Source: Prochilodus magdalenae
Taxonomy: Eukaryota > Chordata > Actinopteri > Characiformes > Prochilodontidae
DNA: 64,000 bases
NCBI GenBank assembly: GCA_024036415.1
Contig: JAMWET010001220.1
Location: 1,612,001-1,676,000 of the forward strand
Reading direction: 5' to 3'
In this document: positions 1-11,720 of the stretch, in pieces
Position numbering within the stretch: position 1 is the first letter of the stretch
Layout: every line of letters begins with the position of its first letter
The notes under the pieces: model-generated
Databases searched by the model: none
Told to the model about the DNA's origin: nothing
Seen by the model: only the letters and a program-made list of their open reading frames with translations
Position numbers and translations under genes: made by a program

Positions 1-126
1 GGGCTTTTGTCAGGAGGCAAATGAAGGAGATGATGATTGATGGGGTGTAGGGGTGCCCTGTAGAGACCATTTCACTAACAATGAGAGAGAGAAAGAGAGA
101 GGGAAAGCGAGAGGGATACGGGGGGA

Positions 127-300
127 CAGTCAATAAGGGGCCATGGCAAATGAAAACAGGGGCCGCTCTGCGAATATAGCCCCAGCTTACAGTCCCCACG
201 AGGGAAGAGTTAAAATCCCATAAAATAAAGTTCACTAACGCATAAAGCCCTAATAAGTATCCCTTTCAGCATTTTACAGGACGTGGAAACTTTACGAGAG
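127..300. promoter_or_regulatory. candidate conserved non-coding element
   Basis: This is a low-repeat stretch with retained CpGs (CCGCTCTGCG, CACGAGG, TAACGC), AT-rich homeobox-like words (CAATAAG, CTAATAAG) and no credible ORF. It lies about 27 kb upstream of sox9 in a gene desert where enhancers are expected. The call is an inference from composition; no alignment was possible. Confidence 0.2.
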
Positions 301-1430
301 CCCACTACAGCATGGCCATGCACAGGCAGCTCCTCTTTCACAGAAAGATGCTTCACAGAAAAGACACACTTTTCACGTCTGTTGGGAAGAAAGAGTCTAG
401 GAAAGAGGAAGATGCACCCAGAAGTAGCAGGAAAGGTGTTTATGGTGAAGATTAGTCGTTAGTTCCAATCTGTAAGTGATCTAGCTAATCAGAGACGTCT
501 GTGGATTGTTTGTTGCTGGAAGTAGACTCTCCTGGTCTCCAGAAAGCCTGATCTCAGACCAGGGCTGGTGTCTGCTACCTTAGAGACCATATCTCTGTTT
601 ATATGCCACATGACGGTACTGAGCTAAAGGGCCACTATAACGGAAAACCATGTAAAGAAATGGTTTGACTAATTAAAGTTTGATCTGGCATGCGAACATG
701 GGTCATTTTTGATATATACTGACTGCCCAGTCTATACAGTCTATATATCCACTTCAGTTTTGTCATGTTGCAACATATATTGCATTAGGCCTACACATTA
801 GATTAGTCTGTTCAGCCCAATGAAGCAGCTGATCAAAACAGAGGCCATTGACATACAGTATATCAGTCTTAAAGACACAGCAACCTAAAACAACCCGTCC
901 AATTTAAAAAATTTTAAAATAGGTTGGCAAATCGTTGGGCAAAAATGAATACTGAAAGAATACTTAATGAATAGACTTTTTAAGTGCATACACCCACAAA
1001 AATGCCATACGAGGCCCTCAGGAGAGAAAAATAAAATACAAGCAAAATGTATTACACTGACACTTTTGTAGCATGACCGCTCCTTTGTATAGGCTAATGG
1101 CTAATAATCCTAAACTGAAGACTCAAATATGCGGTTTGTGGAAGCAAATGCAACAGTTTTATGTTGCAATGACATTGTTTTACTGTGTTTAGTTAAACAA
1201 AGCTTTCTATTAAGCAGGCATGCATGCAGGCACACCTGTTGCTTATAAAACTCACAAAAAATTATTAAACTTTGGGGACAAGGCAAATTGCACAAATTAA
1301 CCTCTATTCAGATCAAAGTAGCCTACAGTCTTCCATTAAGGACAAATCTACTGTAGGACAAAGGTAGGAGGTTACCGCTAACCTGCCCTGCGCTTTTTCC
1401 CAGAGGGCAAGGGTGTCTTACATCAGCCAA
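301..1430. other. intergenic, nothing recognised
   Basis: AT-rich gene-desert sequence with no coding potential beyond short chance ORFs. I recognise no repeat family and no RNA gene. Confidence 0.5.
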
Positions 1431-1690
1431 AATGTCATGCACCGGGGTTGAAAATCAAAACATCCTAATCAGGAACAGCCCTAGCTTCAACTTTGACCCT
1501 GTTTACTGGCACGCCAAAATGCGAAGGCGGTCCACTTTGTCCGGCGCATTTAATAATGCATCGCAACAAATTGACATGAAGTGGCTGCTAGCGGAGGAAG
1601 GGAGGAGGAAATTGGCTACTGGGGCCTGCTTTCTGTCGCTCATAAATGACTCTGATTGGGTGGGGCTGGGGGGTGGGGAATAATGGGTGG
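1431..1690. promoter_or_regulatory. candidate conserved non-coding element with SOX-like sites
   Basis: A complex, non-repetitive block with several CpGs in an otherwise CpG-poor desert. It contains CTTTGT at 1535-1540 and AACAAA at 1565-1570, two opposed SOX-type half sites about 24 bp apart, with a TTTAATAATGCAT homeodomain-like stretch between them. The 83-codon ORF over it has no recognisable protein features. It could be an enhancer of sox9; this is inference only. Confidence 0.3.
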
Positions 1691-2615
1691 AGCCAGAGAA
1701 CAATGTGTCACAAATTAGACTTGGAAATCAAGAGCCATGGGCCCTGTTTTTCATCTCCATGCTGAAGGTCCAGGATACATACGCAAAGACACACGCACAC
1801 AAAAGCTGCTGAATAAGCAGGCTAGCCAGGAGAGACTGCTCGGTGGGAAAGTGAAACAAAAAAGAAGTGCACTAACAGAAGCGCCCTTGTCTTTTTCCAT
1901 GGACCTTGGGTGGATAGGCCACTGTTGAGAAATGCTTATCATCGCAGTCATGTCGGACCCTCCATCTCTGTGTTCAGGGCCATATCTAAACATTTTGGGG
2001 GGCCTGAGCAATGTCCTGTTTGGGGGCTCCCACTAACTGTTTTTAATGGATGATTCTTACTGGATGTGAAAGCTGGACAGCAAGAAAAAAATCGATGCCT
2101 TATCCGACAAATGGATCACTCACCAAGCAAGCCTCTTTTCTTACTTAAAGTCTAGTCCAAGACCACTTTAATGCTCTCTAATTTTGGACACCAACTCTTT
2201 GGAAAATACATTTATATTTGGAATAGTTAAAGGTAAAAAAGGAAGAGGATGACCAACAGCAACATGGATGTATACAATCACAAGTAACAATATGTCAGAA
2301 ATCAAGGCAGACTTGCTTGTTCATGGAACCATAAGGAGACTAAGCAACTGCTTTTTCTTCTTGTAGCTTATTGTCCTGTATCTATTATTTGGGCAGCATT
2401 TAAAAATGTCAACTAATCTTTGCATTAGTCTCAGTAACATACATTAAATTAATTTATACATTAAATTAGATAAGGATTTTTCCTTCATCTGTAATGTTAC
2501 CATTTTGTAGATGATATTATGTGATATTTTGTTACAATAGCAATGAGATTCCCCTGAAACATGCGGATGGCACAGTTTAACTTGAACATAGGTTCTCCCT
2601 CATCTAGCTACTCCA
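1691..2615. other. intergenic, nothing recognised
   Basis: Non-coding sequence of mixed composition. No gene, RNA or clear repeat family was seen. Confidence 0.5.
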
Positions 2616-2620
2616 TTAAG

Positions 2621-2621
2621 A

Positions 2622-2662
<41 letters not shown>
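2621..2662. repeat. (AG)n microsatellite
   Basis: About 40 bp of nearly perfect AG dinucleotide repeat, preceded by AAAGAGAAAG. Confidence 0.95.
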
Positions 2663-2665
<3 letters not shown>

Positions 2666-3640
2666 AGAGAGCAGTGATTCTTTCTTCACAGTTTACCTTT
2701 GCCAGTATCTTAGCACCAGCCTCTGTTCTAAACTTCCCTTCTTCTATATTTGTATTCTATGCTTCTTGTCAACGCTTACTGTCCTCCAGCCTCTGTCAAG
2801 CCTGACCCCACAACACCGACGCATCAATAACTCTCCATCACAACAATGGCACTGCCAGACGCCCCATAGCCAAACAGTCATTACCGACACATGTGGTATT
2901 CATTTAGCATTAGTGTACTCTTTTCATAGGCAATCCCACACAATTCACATAGGATAGAGAATAATTGGAGAGACAACTGTGAAACTCTGATCAGTAGCTT
3001 TGCATTATGGGAACCACATGACAGAGGCCTGGAGCACTAGGCTGACGCTGGGCCGAATCATTGGAGAGCTAATGTCATGAAGTGGGGTGTTCTAGGAGGA
3101 TGCCAAGGGTTTCGGGGCAGGGCTGGGCAGTGGAGGAGGTGGAATGGGGAGGTGGGGGAAGGCGGTTTGATTGTGATTTGTGAGTGGAGATTTTGCAGTA
3201 ATGTGAAATGGGATTCGCTCCAGTGGGACTGCTCTTGCGGTAGCAATGTAGAGAAGGATGACTAATCTTAGGCTGGCCAATGCTGCCACTGCTAGTCTTG
3301 CCACTGGTCCTGGTGGCCTGAGGCCCAATCCAAGCTTTCATCAGAGTTGTGCTTGAAAACTAGCCACCTCGGGGTGCTGATTAGCTGCTTTTAACATCTG
3401 AAGTGTGGGTTTGCTGCTGTGTTAGCATAGGAAGTCAGAACAAAACCACATCAGTCGGATGGAATATAGAATATACATGCATGGCTTTTTGCATTTTGCA
3501 ACTGCACAGTTTTCAGCTTCAGCTGGGATGCAGGTAGCCTGGGACAAAATGTGCTGTGGTAGAACAGAATGAATTAGCATTCATCACCTGACTGTACATC
3601 AAATGTCATCTTTCAGAAATGTATATAAATTCATTTGTTC
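2663..3640. other. intergenic, nothing recognised
   Basis: Several overlapping short ORFs on both strands around 3,060-3,340 reflect a G-rich/C-rich stretch, not a gene: none has a family-like sequence and they overlap in four frames. Confidence 0.5.
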
Positions 3641-3689
3641 TGTTTGTTGCTTGAAGAAGGCACATACCAGTGACATGAAGGATCTAGGA

Positions 3690-4055
3690 AATCTGCATGA
3701 ACCAAACAGAGAGAGAACTGACAAATTGTCTGACATGCACAGAGTGACCGAGCAGCCACGAGTTGCAGGCATTCAGCGAGCAGTGATGCCCACCATGAGT
3801 CATCCTGTTAGTGCCAGGACCAATGGCTGCAGATCATTACAACGACTGCCCACATCAGCCTCGCCAAAGACTCCATTGGTGTTGTGCCAGACTTCATGGG
3901 TCATGGAGTGACTCAGAATGGCAGTGGGTCATCTTCAGTGACGGGGACCCACTTTTGTCTTGGTGGAGATGACCAATGAATCCGTGTGCGGAGGCACTGT
4001 GGTCAGCGCCAAGGTGAATGGGTTGTTGTTATGTGTCACATGTCCAGAAGGCCTA
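3690..4055 (+). mobile_element. decayed Tc1-like transposase remnant
   Basis: A relic of a Tc1/mariner-superfamily transposase on the + strand. In the frame through 3940 it reads WQWVIFSDGD, which matches the family block W..VIFSDES around the second catalytic aspartate (codon 3940-3942); a stop follows at 3970-3972. Further on, another frame reads VRRHCGQRQGEW, resembling the VRR..GER block. Upstream, SARTNGC followed directly by a LQRLP segment suggests that the end of the HTH region is deleted. Several frameshifts and a stop mean it cannot be functional. The stretch at about 3751-3832 is clearly similar to 45,293-45,375, so both copies belong to one family. Confidence 0.7.
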
Positions 4056-4344
4056 ATCAATAAAGTCTTTAAAACACTGAATTTAATTTCAGAATGTTTG
4101 CAGCAAACCCTTTGTTAACAAATACATAATATGTATATACATCTTGATACATATTTAGAGATTACTCAGGTCAAGATGGATCTACAGACCTGCTTTCCAG
4201 TCTTCATTTCTTAAGACATGCCTCAGTCAAAAATATGACTTTGCTCTACAACTGGGTCTGATGCAACACATGCTGAGTGAATACTACTATTAGCGCTATT
4301 CTGTTAATCCAAAGTGCTTACTGTTAGCATGGGCACTGGTTTTT
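4056..4344. other. intergenic, nothing recognised
   Basis: AT-rich sequence between the Tc1-like remnant and a candidate regulatory block. It may include the eroded 3' end of the transposon, but no terminal inverted repeat was found. Confidence 0.4.
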
Positions 4345-4490
4345 ACTGAGGCTAAGCTGTGCATGCGAGTGTATGGCGCAATAATTAGCTCCAGATTCGC
4401 ACAGGGGGACAAAAGTCTCAAGCCAGCAGGAGCGCCAGTAACTGGTCCTCATTGGCTCTAATTTAAATCAGGGAGTGGAGGATGCTGGGG
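4345..4490. promoter_or_regulatory. candidate conserved non-coding element
   Basis: A compact low-repeat block with CpGs (GCATGCGAG, GGCGCAATAATTAG, ATTCGCAC, GAGCGCC), a homeodomain-like AATAATTAG and an ATTGG (inverted CCAAT) word. It has no ORF. The composition is typical of vertebrate developmental enhancers, but conservation was not tested. Confidence 0.28.
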
Positions 4491-6270
4491 GAGAGAGTGT
4501 TGAGAGAGTGGGTTGTCATACATCTGCAACAGCAGGCATGAGGACAAGGGATGACATACAGGGGCTCAGTTTAATACTTCTCATCTGATCTGGGCTGCAT
4601 TGTGGTATTTGACTAATGGAAGGATCTCCTTTCATCTTCATACTGTACAAAGGTCTGCACAGGGCTGAGCTTTTAATGCTGCTCCCACCCGCTCCTGCCA
4701 AACATTTTGTCATTTGTCCCACTCCCCGCCTGCAGTGTAGATGTTTCGGCCTGCTCCCACCTGCAGCCCTGTAAATGACTTCCAGTATTTGACATACTCT
4801 ATTAACAAGCACATTATTTTCTCTTGAAATAATCACAGCTGAACACGTCAGACTTGCCTTTAGTTGGCTTCATTGTGGTGCATTCACCTTTCTTTAGAGC
4901 ACAGCTTTCCACAGCTGAGGCTGATCACCCTACTAAAGGCTGTGCCATTTGTGTAGCACAATAATGTAATTCAGGTGTTGTTCACGTGATTGGATTATTT
5001 ACACCAATTTAAAACATGTTTATTACCTTCTAATTAATTGGTTAGCTTTTTCTTTAGGTTTTCCCCTTATGTTGATTATTCCTGCTAAATATAGCATCTT
5101 TATTATCATTTTATAAAGACCACCCAGTCGTATGTGTGATTTTTCTGCATGTGTATGTTGTTCCACTCTTGCATGCCCTGGATTGGTTGCCTTCCCGCTA
5201 CTGTGCATGGCAATGAAATTTAGTCCCCTGCAGAAGATGTGACCTGTGAGTCCCACAGAGTCACGTAGGCAGACCACTAGTACACAGTACTGTTATTTCA
5301 TTCCTACACATTCCTTTCATACTCTTTATGTAACTTTATGCAACACCCATGCTTTTGGTTGTGTCAGACAGTCACATTTACTGGCAACATTGGTAAATAC
5401 AGACCTCTGAAGTTGTATATCATGCCCATATAGGAAACTCAATGTCTAAGCTGTATATCTATATAGCTCTATAAGATAAATGAAAAGTGCTTTTAAAAGA
5501 TGCTTCTGATGCATCCTCTGGTGAAGTAGGAAGTTTCCAAAACCACCGTTTTGTCCTGTGTACATGTTGTCCTCCAAAATACAAGGTCATGTAGCAGTGA
5601 AAAACACAAGCATGCTACAAACAAGCAAATGTGTGTGCCCTGAAGTGACAATATATATACCTTATCAGGTCACTTCAGAGCACAGCAGTGTTACAACAAG
5701 TGCTCAGGAATCAATTCCAGAGAAGTCAATTCTTTGACTATCTTGGACTCAGGTCTAATCTTGGCAACTCTTACGCTCTGCATCATAATTCCACCCTTTC
5801 TTCATGTTTAGGGTTGCAATAAACAATGATTAGAAACATAATTAGGAATATAAACTCTGCTGATCTTATACCTTGTACCTTTATAGCTAACTCTGACTCT
5901 GACTGGGCTCAAAATAAGTGGTGTCAAAGAGCTGACTCACTACTACACTAAGTTCTAACAGAAACTGTGCATTCAAATGTATTATTGTTTACTGTGCTGT
6001 AAAGCCTTTAGGGTGTCTACACTGGACACAGGTGCATTAGAAAATAGCTAGAGATCCATCCAGCTAAGTATCTTTACCTTCTTTCTAAATCAGCACAACA
6101 CAAAATAAATGATTTCTATTTCACTCCAAACTTCTATTCAAAATGTTTCTTTATTGTTCACACCTCCATCATATATACAAAGAGAGTAAATGATCATATT
6201 TCTAGTTTACCATGGACATGGCAGCGATTTTTAGAAATGCCACTGGACATCAAGCTTTGCCCTGGAGCTC
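4491..6270. other. intergenic, nothing recognised
   Basis: About 1.8 kb of AT-rich sequence. Short ORFs at 4,516-4,836 and 5,023-5,277 on the - strand have no family resemblance. Confidence 0.5.
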
Positions 6271-6274
6271 ATAA

Positions 6275-6600
6275 ATGTAACAGGAAGGTTGAGGCAGGTT
6301 GCAGAGAGCAGCATGGTTTTATTAGTGGTTGTCCAGGAATCAATATCAGAACAGGCAGGGGTGATAACACAGGCAGGCATCATCAGAGACATATCCATAT
6401 TAACAAAACCAAGGAAAACCAACACAAACACAGCAAGATACTAAAATACGGCAGAGAAAAGCACAGCTTAGAACTCTGGTAGACACACAGAGACATGGAA
6501 ACAGGCAGAGCAAACAATGGGGTATAAATAATAAAATAATAAGACCTAGATCAGCTAAAGGTGTGAGAGTGGGTGGAGCCAAGGTGGAGTAGGAAAATGC
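6275..6600. repeat. probable interspersed teleost repeat
   Basis: The text 'tttattagtggttgtccagg', followed by runs of 'caggcag', 'aaaaccaagg' and repeated 'acaggca' words, is familiar from a dispersed repeat class in fish genomes. No coding capacity or terminal repeats were identified, so the class is not assigned. Confidence 0.4.
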
Positions 6601-6839
6601 CATGTACAGTAATGGACAGGCACCAGAAGGGGTGGGATGTGATACTAAAATGTTGATCAAATAAGAATAATAACTCTTTAAATAAGGATTTCATTGAAAG
6701 ATCAATATAGAAATATGTTTCCCCATCTCTACCAAAAGGGTCAATCATTTAAAATGATATTGTGCAAAATGTCATGTTAATGTGCAGGCGATGTTCTGCC
6801 TATTGCATTCAAAGGCATGAGCACATGCATGTGTGAGAC

Positions 6840-7110
6840 TTTATGCATGTGAGTCAGCGTGTCCTATTGAGATCGGTTTGCTGGCCAAATTCATAATTTC
6901 GCATGACATCATTCCATAAGCCAAGATGAAGTAAGGAGTGGGCGATGGGGTGGTGGAGGGAAGCCGCAAGTGGGCGAGGTCATTTCAGTGCACCCGATGA
7001 GGCAGTGGCCCCTTCTGGGTGTGTGAAAGCCAGGCTTTGCCGCAGAGTATAGCAAAACCCAGAAAATCCCCCATCATTCCAAGCCACAGCAATGGTGCAA
7101 GGCTAGGCCT
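6840..7110. promoter_or_regulatory. candidate conserved non-coding element
   Basis: Low-repeat sequence with TTTGCTGGCCAAATTCATAATTTCGCATGAC-like complexity (forkhead/NF1-like words), scattered CpGs and a G-rich middle. Inference only; it would need multi-species alignment. Confidence 0.2.
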
Positions 7111-7318
7111 CTACGATCATCCATACAACCCAAGTCATTCAAATGAGAAAGCATACAGGAAGAAATCCATACAGCTGTAAAAGTCATCCCCACCAGGAAA
7201 CAGTCAATCTTAAGCCGATGCTTTGTGTAATAACCACCCAAACACTTGAGGCCTGATTAGATGCAAATTAGAGTCAAAATTCACATTATTAATAATCATC
7301 AAATTAATTATATATTTA

Positions 7319-7322
<4 letters not shown>
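7111..7322. other. intergenic, nothing recognised
   Basis: Short AT-rich stretch leading into a TA microsatellite. Confidence 0.4.

Positions 7323-7389
<67 letters not shown>
7323..7389. repeat. (TA)n microsatellite
   Basis: About 65 bp of perfect TA repeat. The tyrosine/isoleucine ORF running through it on the - strand is an artefact of the repeat. Confidence 0.97.
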
Positions 7390-7392
<3 letters not shown>

Positions 7393-7624
7393 ATCAACAT
7401 AGAGGCTCATTAGGGAGCATGAGGAATCGTTTTTTTTTTTCACACATGAATATAAATTGTATACTACAGTTCTTCTACCTGTCTCATTCTTCATCATGAA
7501 CTAAAGTTGCCTAGAATGTTGATTTCCTATCTCAATGTGCCAAACTCTGGGTCCTGGCTCTATAAAGTGCTTCTGAGAAAATGAAGTCAAATAAACGAAA
7601 TGCTTTAAAAGCTTGAGACTATTC

Positions 7625-7865
7625 ATTTTTGTGTGACAAGGAGGACAGGTATGATTGCTTTCTGATAATTAAAGCAGCTGAGAGCAGATTCCGTGCAACG
7701 CTAATATAGAGTTACCCGTTTTCATTCGTGACAGTGTTAAATTTATGCAGAGAGAGAGAGAGAGAGAGAGAGACAGTGTGAGGGGAGAGAGAGAAAACTT
7801 GGAGTCGGTTTTCAGTCACGATAAAATCTGCTGGCGCCTCCTGTGACGGGGTTGACACAGAGAAG
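7625..7865. promoter_or_regulatory. candidate conserved non-coding element interrupted by (AG)n
   Basis: The left part has TGATAATTAAAGCAGCTG (homeodomain word followed by an E-box) and CpGs at CCGTGCAACGC and TACCCG. An (AG)n tract of about 26 bp lies at 7,748-7,773. The right part has CACGATAAAATC and GGCGCCTCCTGTGACG. The composition is enhancer-like; conservation is untested. Confidence 0.27.
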
Positions 7866-8710
7866 CTCACCTACATGCAGCACCAGGGATACAGAACTAG
7901 ACTTGAACAGGACATTTTTTCATAATTATTATTTATTCAAACCAACAAAAACAGAAATATAACTCTGTGTGCAACACAACTTAGTGTAAACTTTAGTCAT
8001 TTAGTACATTTATTTACTTTTAAAATTTCTAAAAACACAAAATATAAATATAACTTTATAATATATAATATATATACATATATAATATAAAAACTATAAC
8101 TTTTACATGGGCCATATTATATGTTTTACTTATAAAACACTGCTTCCTCTGTAGATTAATTTTCACCAGTCAACAACACAGCTCATAGCTCGACAGCGTC
8201 AGGCCTGTCCTAACACAGAGCAGCATTTAAACCTTGATTCAACAAGCAAGTTGATACGGCTACATACGCAACATCCTGTTTAAAGTAGTGTAGCCGTGAA
8301 GATTTCTTCTTAGAAAAGCCATTTCAGTGCCCTTTTTGGCATGACACAGTTTAATATGATACACAAAGCCTGTGAAGCTGGGAGATTAACTTAGCTGAAA
8401 CAGCTCAGGGCTTTGCAGCCCACCAGCTCATACTAAAGACTTTGGCTTTCATATTAACAGGCTGTGTACCCCACCTCCTTTCAACAGCACAAGAGGAACA
8501 AAGGATTTAACACATATTTCAAGGTTTACAGATATTACTCAACCTGAAAATGGTGAACTCATGACAGTATACAGTACATAAGAGGAGTTGTATATTACAC
8601 CATATGGTCTAAATCTGTAACCACCGGAATCAATATGGACAAAAACAGAAATATATAGAAAACATACTGTATATAAGGTTTTAAAATATACAAATACATG
8701 CACATATATG
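7866..8710. other. intergenic, nothing recognised
   Basis: Very AT-rich non-coding sequence. AACAAAGG (a good SOX consensus) occurs near 8,495, but as a single short match it carries little weight. Confidence 0.45.
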
Positions 8711-8711
8711 C

Positions 8712-8801
<90 letters not shown>

Positions 8802-8820
8802 GTCTATCTGTCTGTCTGTG
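8711..8820. repeat. (TATC)n microsatellite
   Basis: About 100 bp of TATC tetranucleotide repeat, degenerating at the right end to TGTC and TGTG units. Confidence 0.97.
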
Positions 8821-9834
8821 TGTCTGTATATATATAATTCTATTATATATATTAGAATTTCATTAAAATGTTCAATTTTCAAATGTTGGCTACATGTATC
8901 ACAATATGTTAAAATTAAACAATATGAATATGAACATGAGAATCACTTACCATTCTACCATTGACATCCATTCAAGGAATATTTTTTTCTTTCTGCAGAA
9001 ACAATGCAATTCTGTTACAAAAATGTATTTCATTTATTTGCTACTTAATTTACTAGATATATTATTTTTTGCTTTCATCTCATTTACAGGAGGGCCATCT
9101 TACTCTCCCAGAGATAAAAAACACCAATTATGCTGTCTTTAGACTCCCACCCACAAATGGCTGTGGCATTGCCAGGGATTGGATTTAAGATCTCCAAGAA
9201 GTTGTGTCACACTATATAGCCTCACCAGTTCATAATCCCACTATGTCTGTGTTAAAATACCCAGAATAAAAGTGCAGAAATGAAGTATCAATCATGCCAG
9301 TCATCTGCACATGAAGCAGAACAGCTAAAATAAACCGTGAATCGTTCCAGCTCAGCCACTGATAATGCCAGATGGATTTAATAAACAGCTCATGCTGAAT
9401 AAACGCCTGCAGTATCCAACTGTGTGAGCTGGAGGCCCACAGGAAGAATCTGAATGGATATCACTATGATCACCACCACCATCACGATCATCAGCACCAC
9501 CCTGCTCACACTGCCCTGCATCTCCTCCCCACTGTTGATGTTTCGTCTCCATTGCATTCAACTCCATGGTTTCAATGGCTCAGAGTCATTCAAATGCATT
9601 TCAGCCCTCCACCCTACCCTGCCCCACCACCCTGTTTCATGCTGTCCCTGCAAGTGAGAAATTCCTCAAAAGAGTTCCCTTCCTTCCCGTTCAGAGTGAG
9701 GCTCAAATGAGAACCCCAGAGACACTGGCCCAGGCTGCCAACCCTTTCTGACGCCAGTAAGTGCCACTGGGGGGTTTTTCTTCAAAATCAATGCGGCACC
9801 CGGAAGATCCTACCGTCCATTCCGAGAAGCACAG
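8821..9834. other. intergenic, nothing recognised
   Basis: Non-coding. A small CAC/ATC-rich cluster lies at 9,465-9,505. The overlapping ORFs at 9,350-9,750 have no recognisable product. Confidence 0.45.
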
Positions 9835-10060
9835 TGGAAGTAATTAATCTCATTTGAGTCAGCTGGAGAAAGAGTGAGCATTTTTAGTAGCATAAGACAG
9901 ATTTCAATCTGAATTTATTTTTATTGATTTTTCAGAGCATTTATTAAGGCTAGTGCGACTGTGCTGCTAAAACAAGGTTTCTTGGCTTCTAGTCTTTATT
10001 TCAGGATTACTGCAAGATGGCCATTGGAATTAAGAGATTAATTTACAATGTAATGCATGA
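9835..10060. promoter_or_regulatory. candidate conserved non-coding element
   Basis: An AT-rich but complex block with AGTAATTAATCTCATTTGAG, TTTTTATTGATTTTTC, CATTTATTAAGG and AAAACAAGG words: dense homeodomain, Hox/Cdx-like and SOX-like sites without tandem repetition or an ORF. Typical of deeply conserved vertebrate enhancers, but this is inference. Confidence 0.32.
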
Positions 10061-10624
10061 TGTACAAGTAAGAGCAGATAACTGCAGTACAAAATATACA
10101 GGTAAGGGTGTGGCACTTTTTTAAGACTTAAGTCACAGTTTGGTCACTAGTTTTGCAAACTTGTCTTCATAAAAGCTCGTATACTGTAGACGCGTACTAG
10201 TCACCCACACCATGAGCAAGGTAAAGTGGGCCTACACACAGTTCTAATGATACTCACTTTGTAGAAATCAAAATTATTAACACATAAACCAAAAGCAGTT
10301 TAACTTGTCTTTGCAAGCAGCATGCTATTAGCTCCATGCTAATTAATAGTGGTAGTGAAGCAAATAAACAGTGATTGTGCAATAAGTGTGCTCTCTGTAA
10401 AAGGCGTGTTCACTTATTTCCACTTATAAAGGAAAGCACGCCAGATCGTGGTACCTAAACCTTTGCATACAACTAAAGCTATTTATGTTGGCACGAAGCA
10501 ATGACAAACCATTTGTGCAATATCAGTAAATGAACAAGTGGCAGACATTCACGGAGAAATCCATGGAGAAATTTCAGACAGCTTTGTTAAACTCTTTGCT
10601 GGTATATACATTGTAGTTCTGGGG
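10061..10624. other. intergenic, nothing recognised
   Basis: AT-rich non-coding sequence. No gene or clear repeat. Confidence 0.45.
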
Positions 10625-10870
10625 TGGAAGATCCATCCTGGCCCACTGTGACACTCGGCCTGATCCGAGCTGGCTCGGGTGCGATGAAGCAGGGAAGAGA
10701 GGGTCACGGGAGAGCACCTGAGCAGAGAGAACTCAAGGGTAACTCAAGAGTTTTAATTACAGGTGGCCGACCTAACGGCACGATAAGAGGGGTCACACAG
10801 CTTCCTGATAAGTCAAGTGAGTCATGGCACATCGTCGGCCCAGACCGAGACCTAACTGTGAGAATGGGAC
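10625..10870. promoter_or_regulatory. candidate regulatory block, GC-richer
   Basis: CpG-retaining stretch with TTTTAATTACAGGTGG (homeodomain word next to an E-box-like CAGGTG), AAGTGAGTCATGG (AP-1/MAF-like) and GGCACGATAAG (GATA). The 105-codon + strand ORF has no family features. Low confidence. Confidence 0.2.
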
Positions 10871-11634
10871 ATGTCTTCAAACCACCACACACACTCACAC
10901 AGTGCCTCCGCCCCTCCAGCCAATTCCAGACACATGCCTGAGTCACTGAGCAAAGTCTGCTCCAACAGTGGAAAAACCAGACAGTTGTTAATCTGGAAGC
11001 TAATATTTTTTACCTCAGGCTCTGGCCAAAACTGTTGCTTGCTGGTGTCATCGCCTAATTACACAGTGTCAAAGCTGCAGAGAGGAGGTAGTGTGACAAG
11101 ACCGAATTACATCTCTTCCTCTTCGGGTCCCCTATTCAGGCGTTCAAACAAAACTCAGTCAAAACTGATCTGTCTGCTCTACACCTAAACCCCAAGCGGA
11201 ACCTGGGCGGCTGGCCAAGCCTGAAGAAAACTCATCCACGCAATCACACACACACACACTTAGATCTCCGACAGAGACAGGATCCCTGGCAAACCCAATA
11301 AAACTTGATTCGATTACACTCCCTACTCTTTGCGCCAAAAGTCGCACACGCACCACACACGTATCGAGTCTCAGGAAATCGGGGACGACAATTTCCTCCA
11401 ACGCGTAACACTAGAACGCAGAAGCAGGGCGTCCCGGAGGCTCCGGGGCTGCCACCACTGGGCTTCCCCAATTACACTTATCCTGCCCCTGGTGAGCGGA
11501 GACCAATCGAAGCCCATCATGCATCTTGCCCATGACCTGTGGAAGAAGCACAAAGCGTGCTCTTAAAAATAAAGAGTGCCAAAAGCGGTTACTTGGAGCG
11601 ATGCCAGCGAAGAGTCCCTTTTGGTTCCATAAAG
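10871..11634. other. intergenic, GC-richer, nothing recognised
   Basis: A moderately CpG-rich 0.8 kb region with a tangle of short overlapping ORFs in all frames. The lack of one dominant frame argues against coding. Confidence 0.4.
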
Positions 11635-11720
11635 CAATGTTTCCCAACTTTGGTCCTTGAGGATAACTGCCCTGCCTGTTTTATCTTTTTCCTTACTTTA
11701 GCAGGCCACTTAGGGCGGGT
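11635..11720 (+). repeat. fragment of a common teleost DNA-transposon-type repeat
   Basis: 'aatgtttcccaactttggtc' followed by 'cttgagga...ctgccctgcc' matches the recognisable opening of a repeat widespread in fish genomes (the 'caaccctggtcctggagg...actgccctgc' type). Only one end is seen. A piece of what may be its other part (CACACCTGATTCAACTCATC) occurs at 59,220-59,245. Confidence 0.45.
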
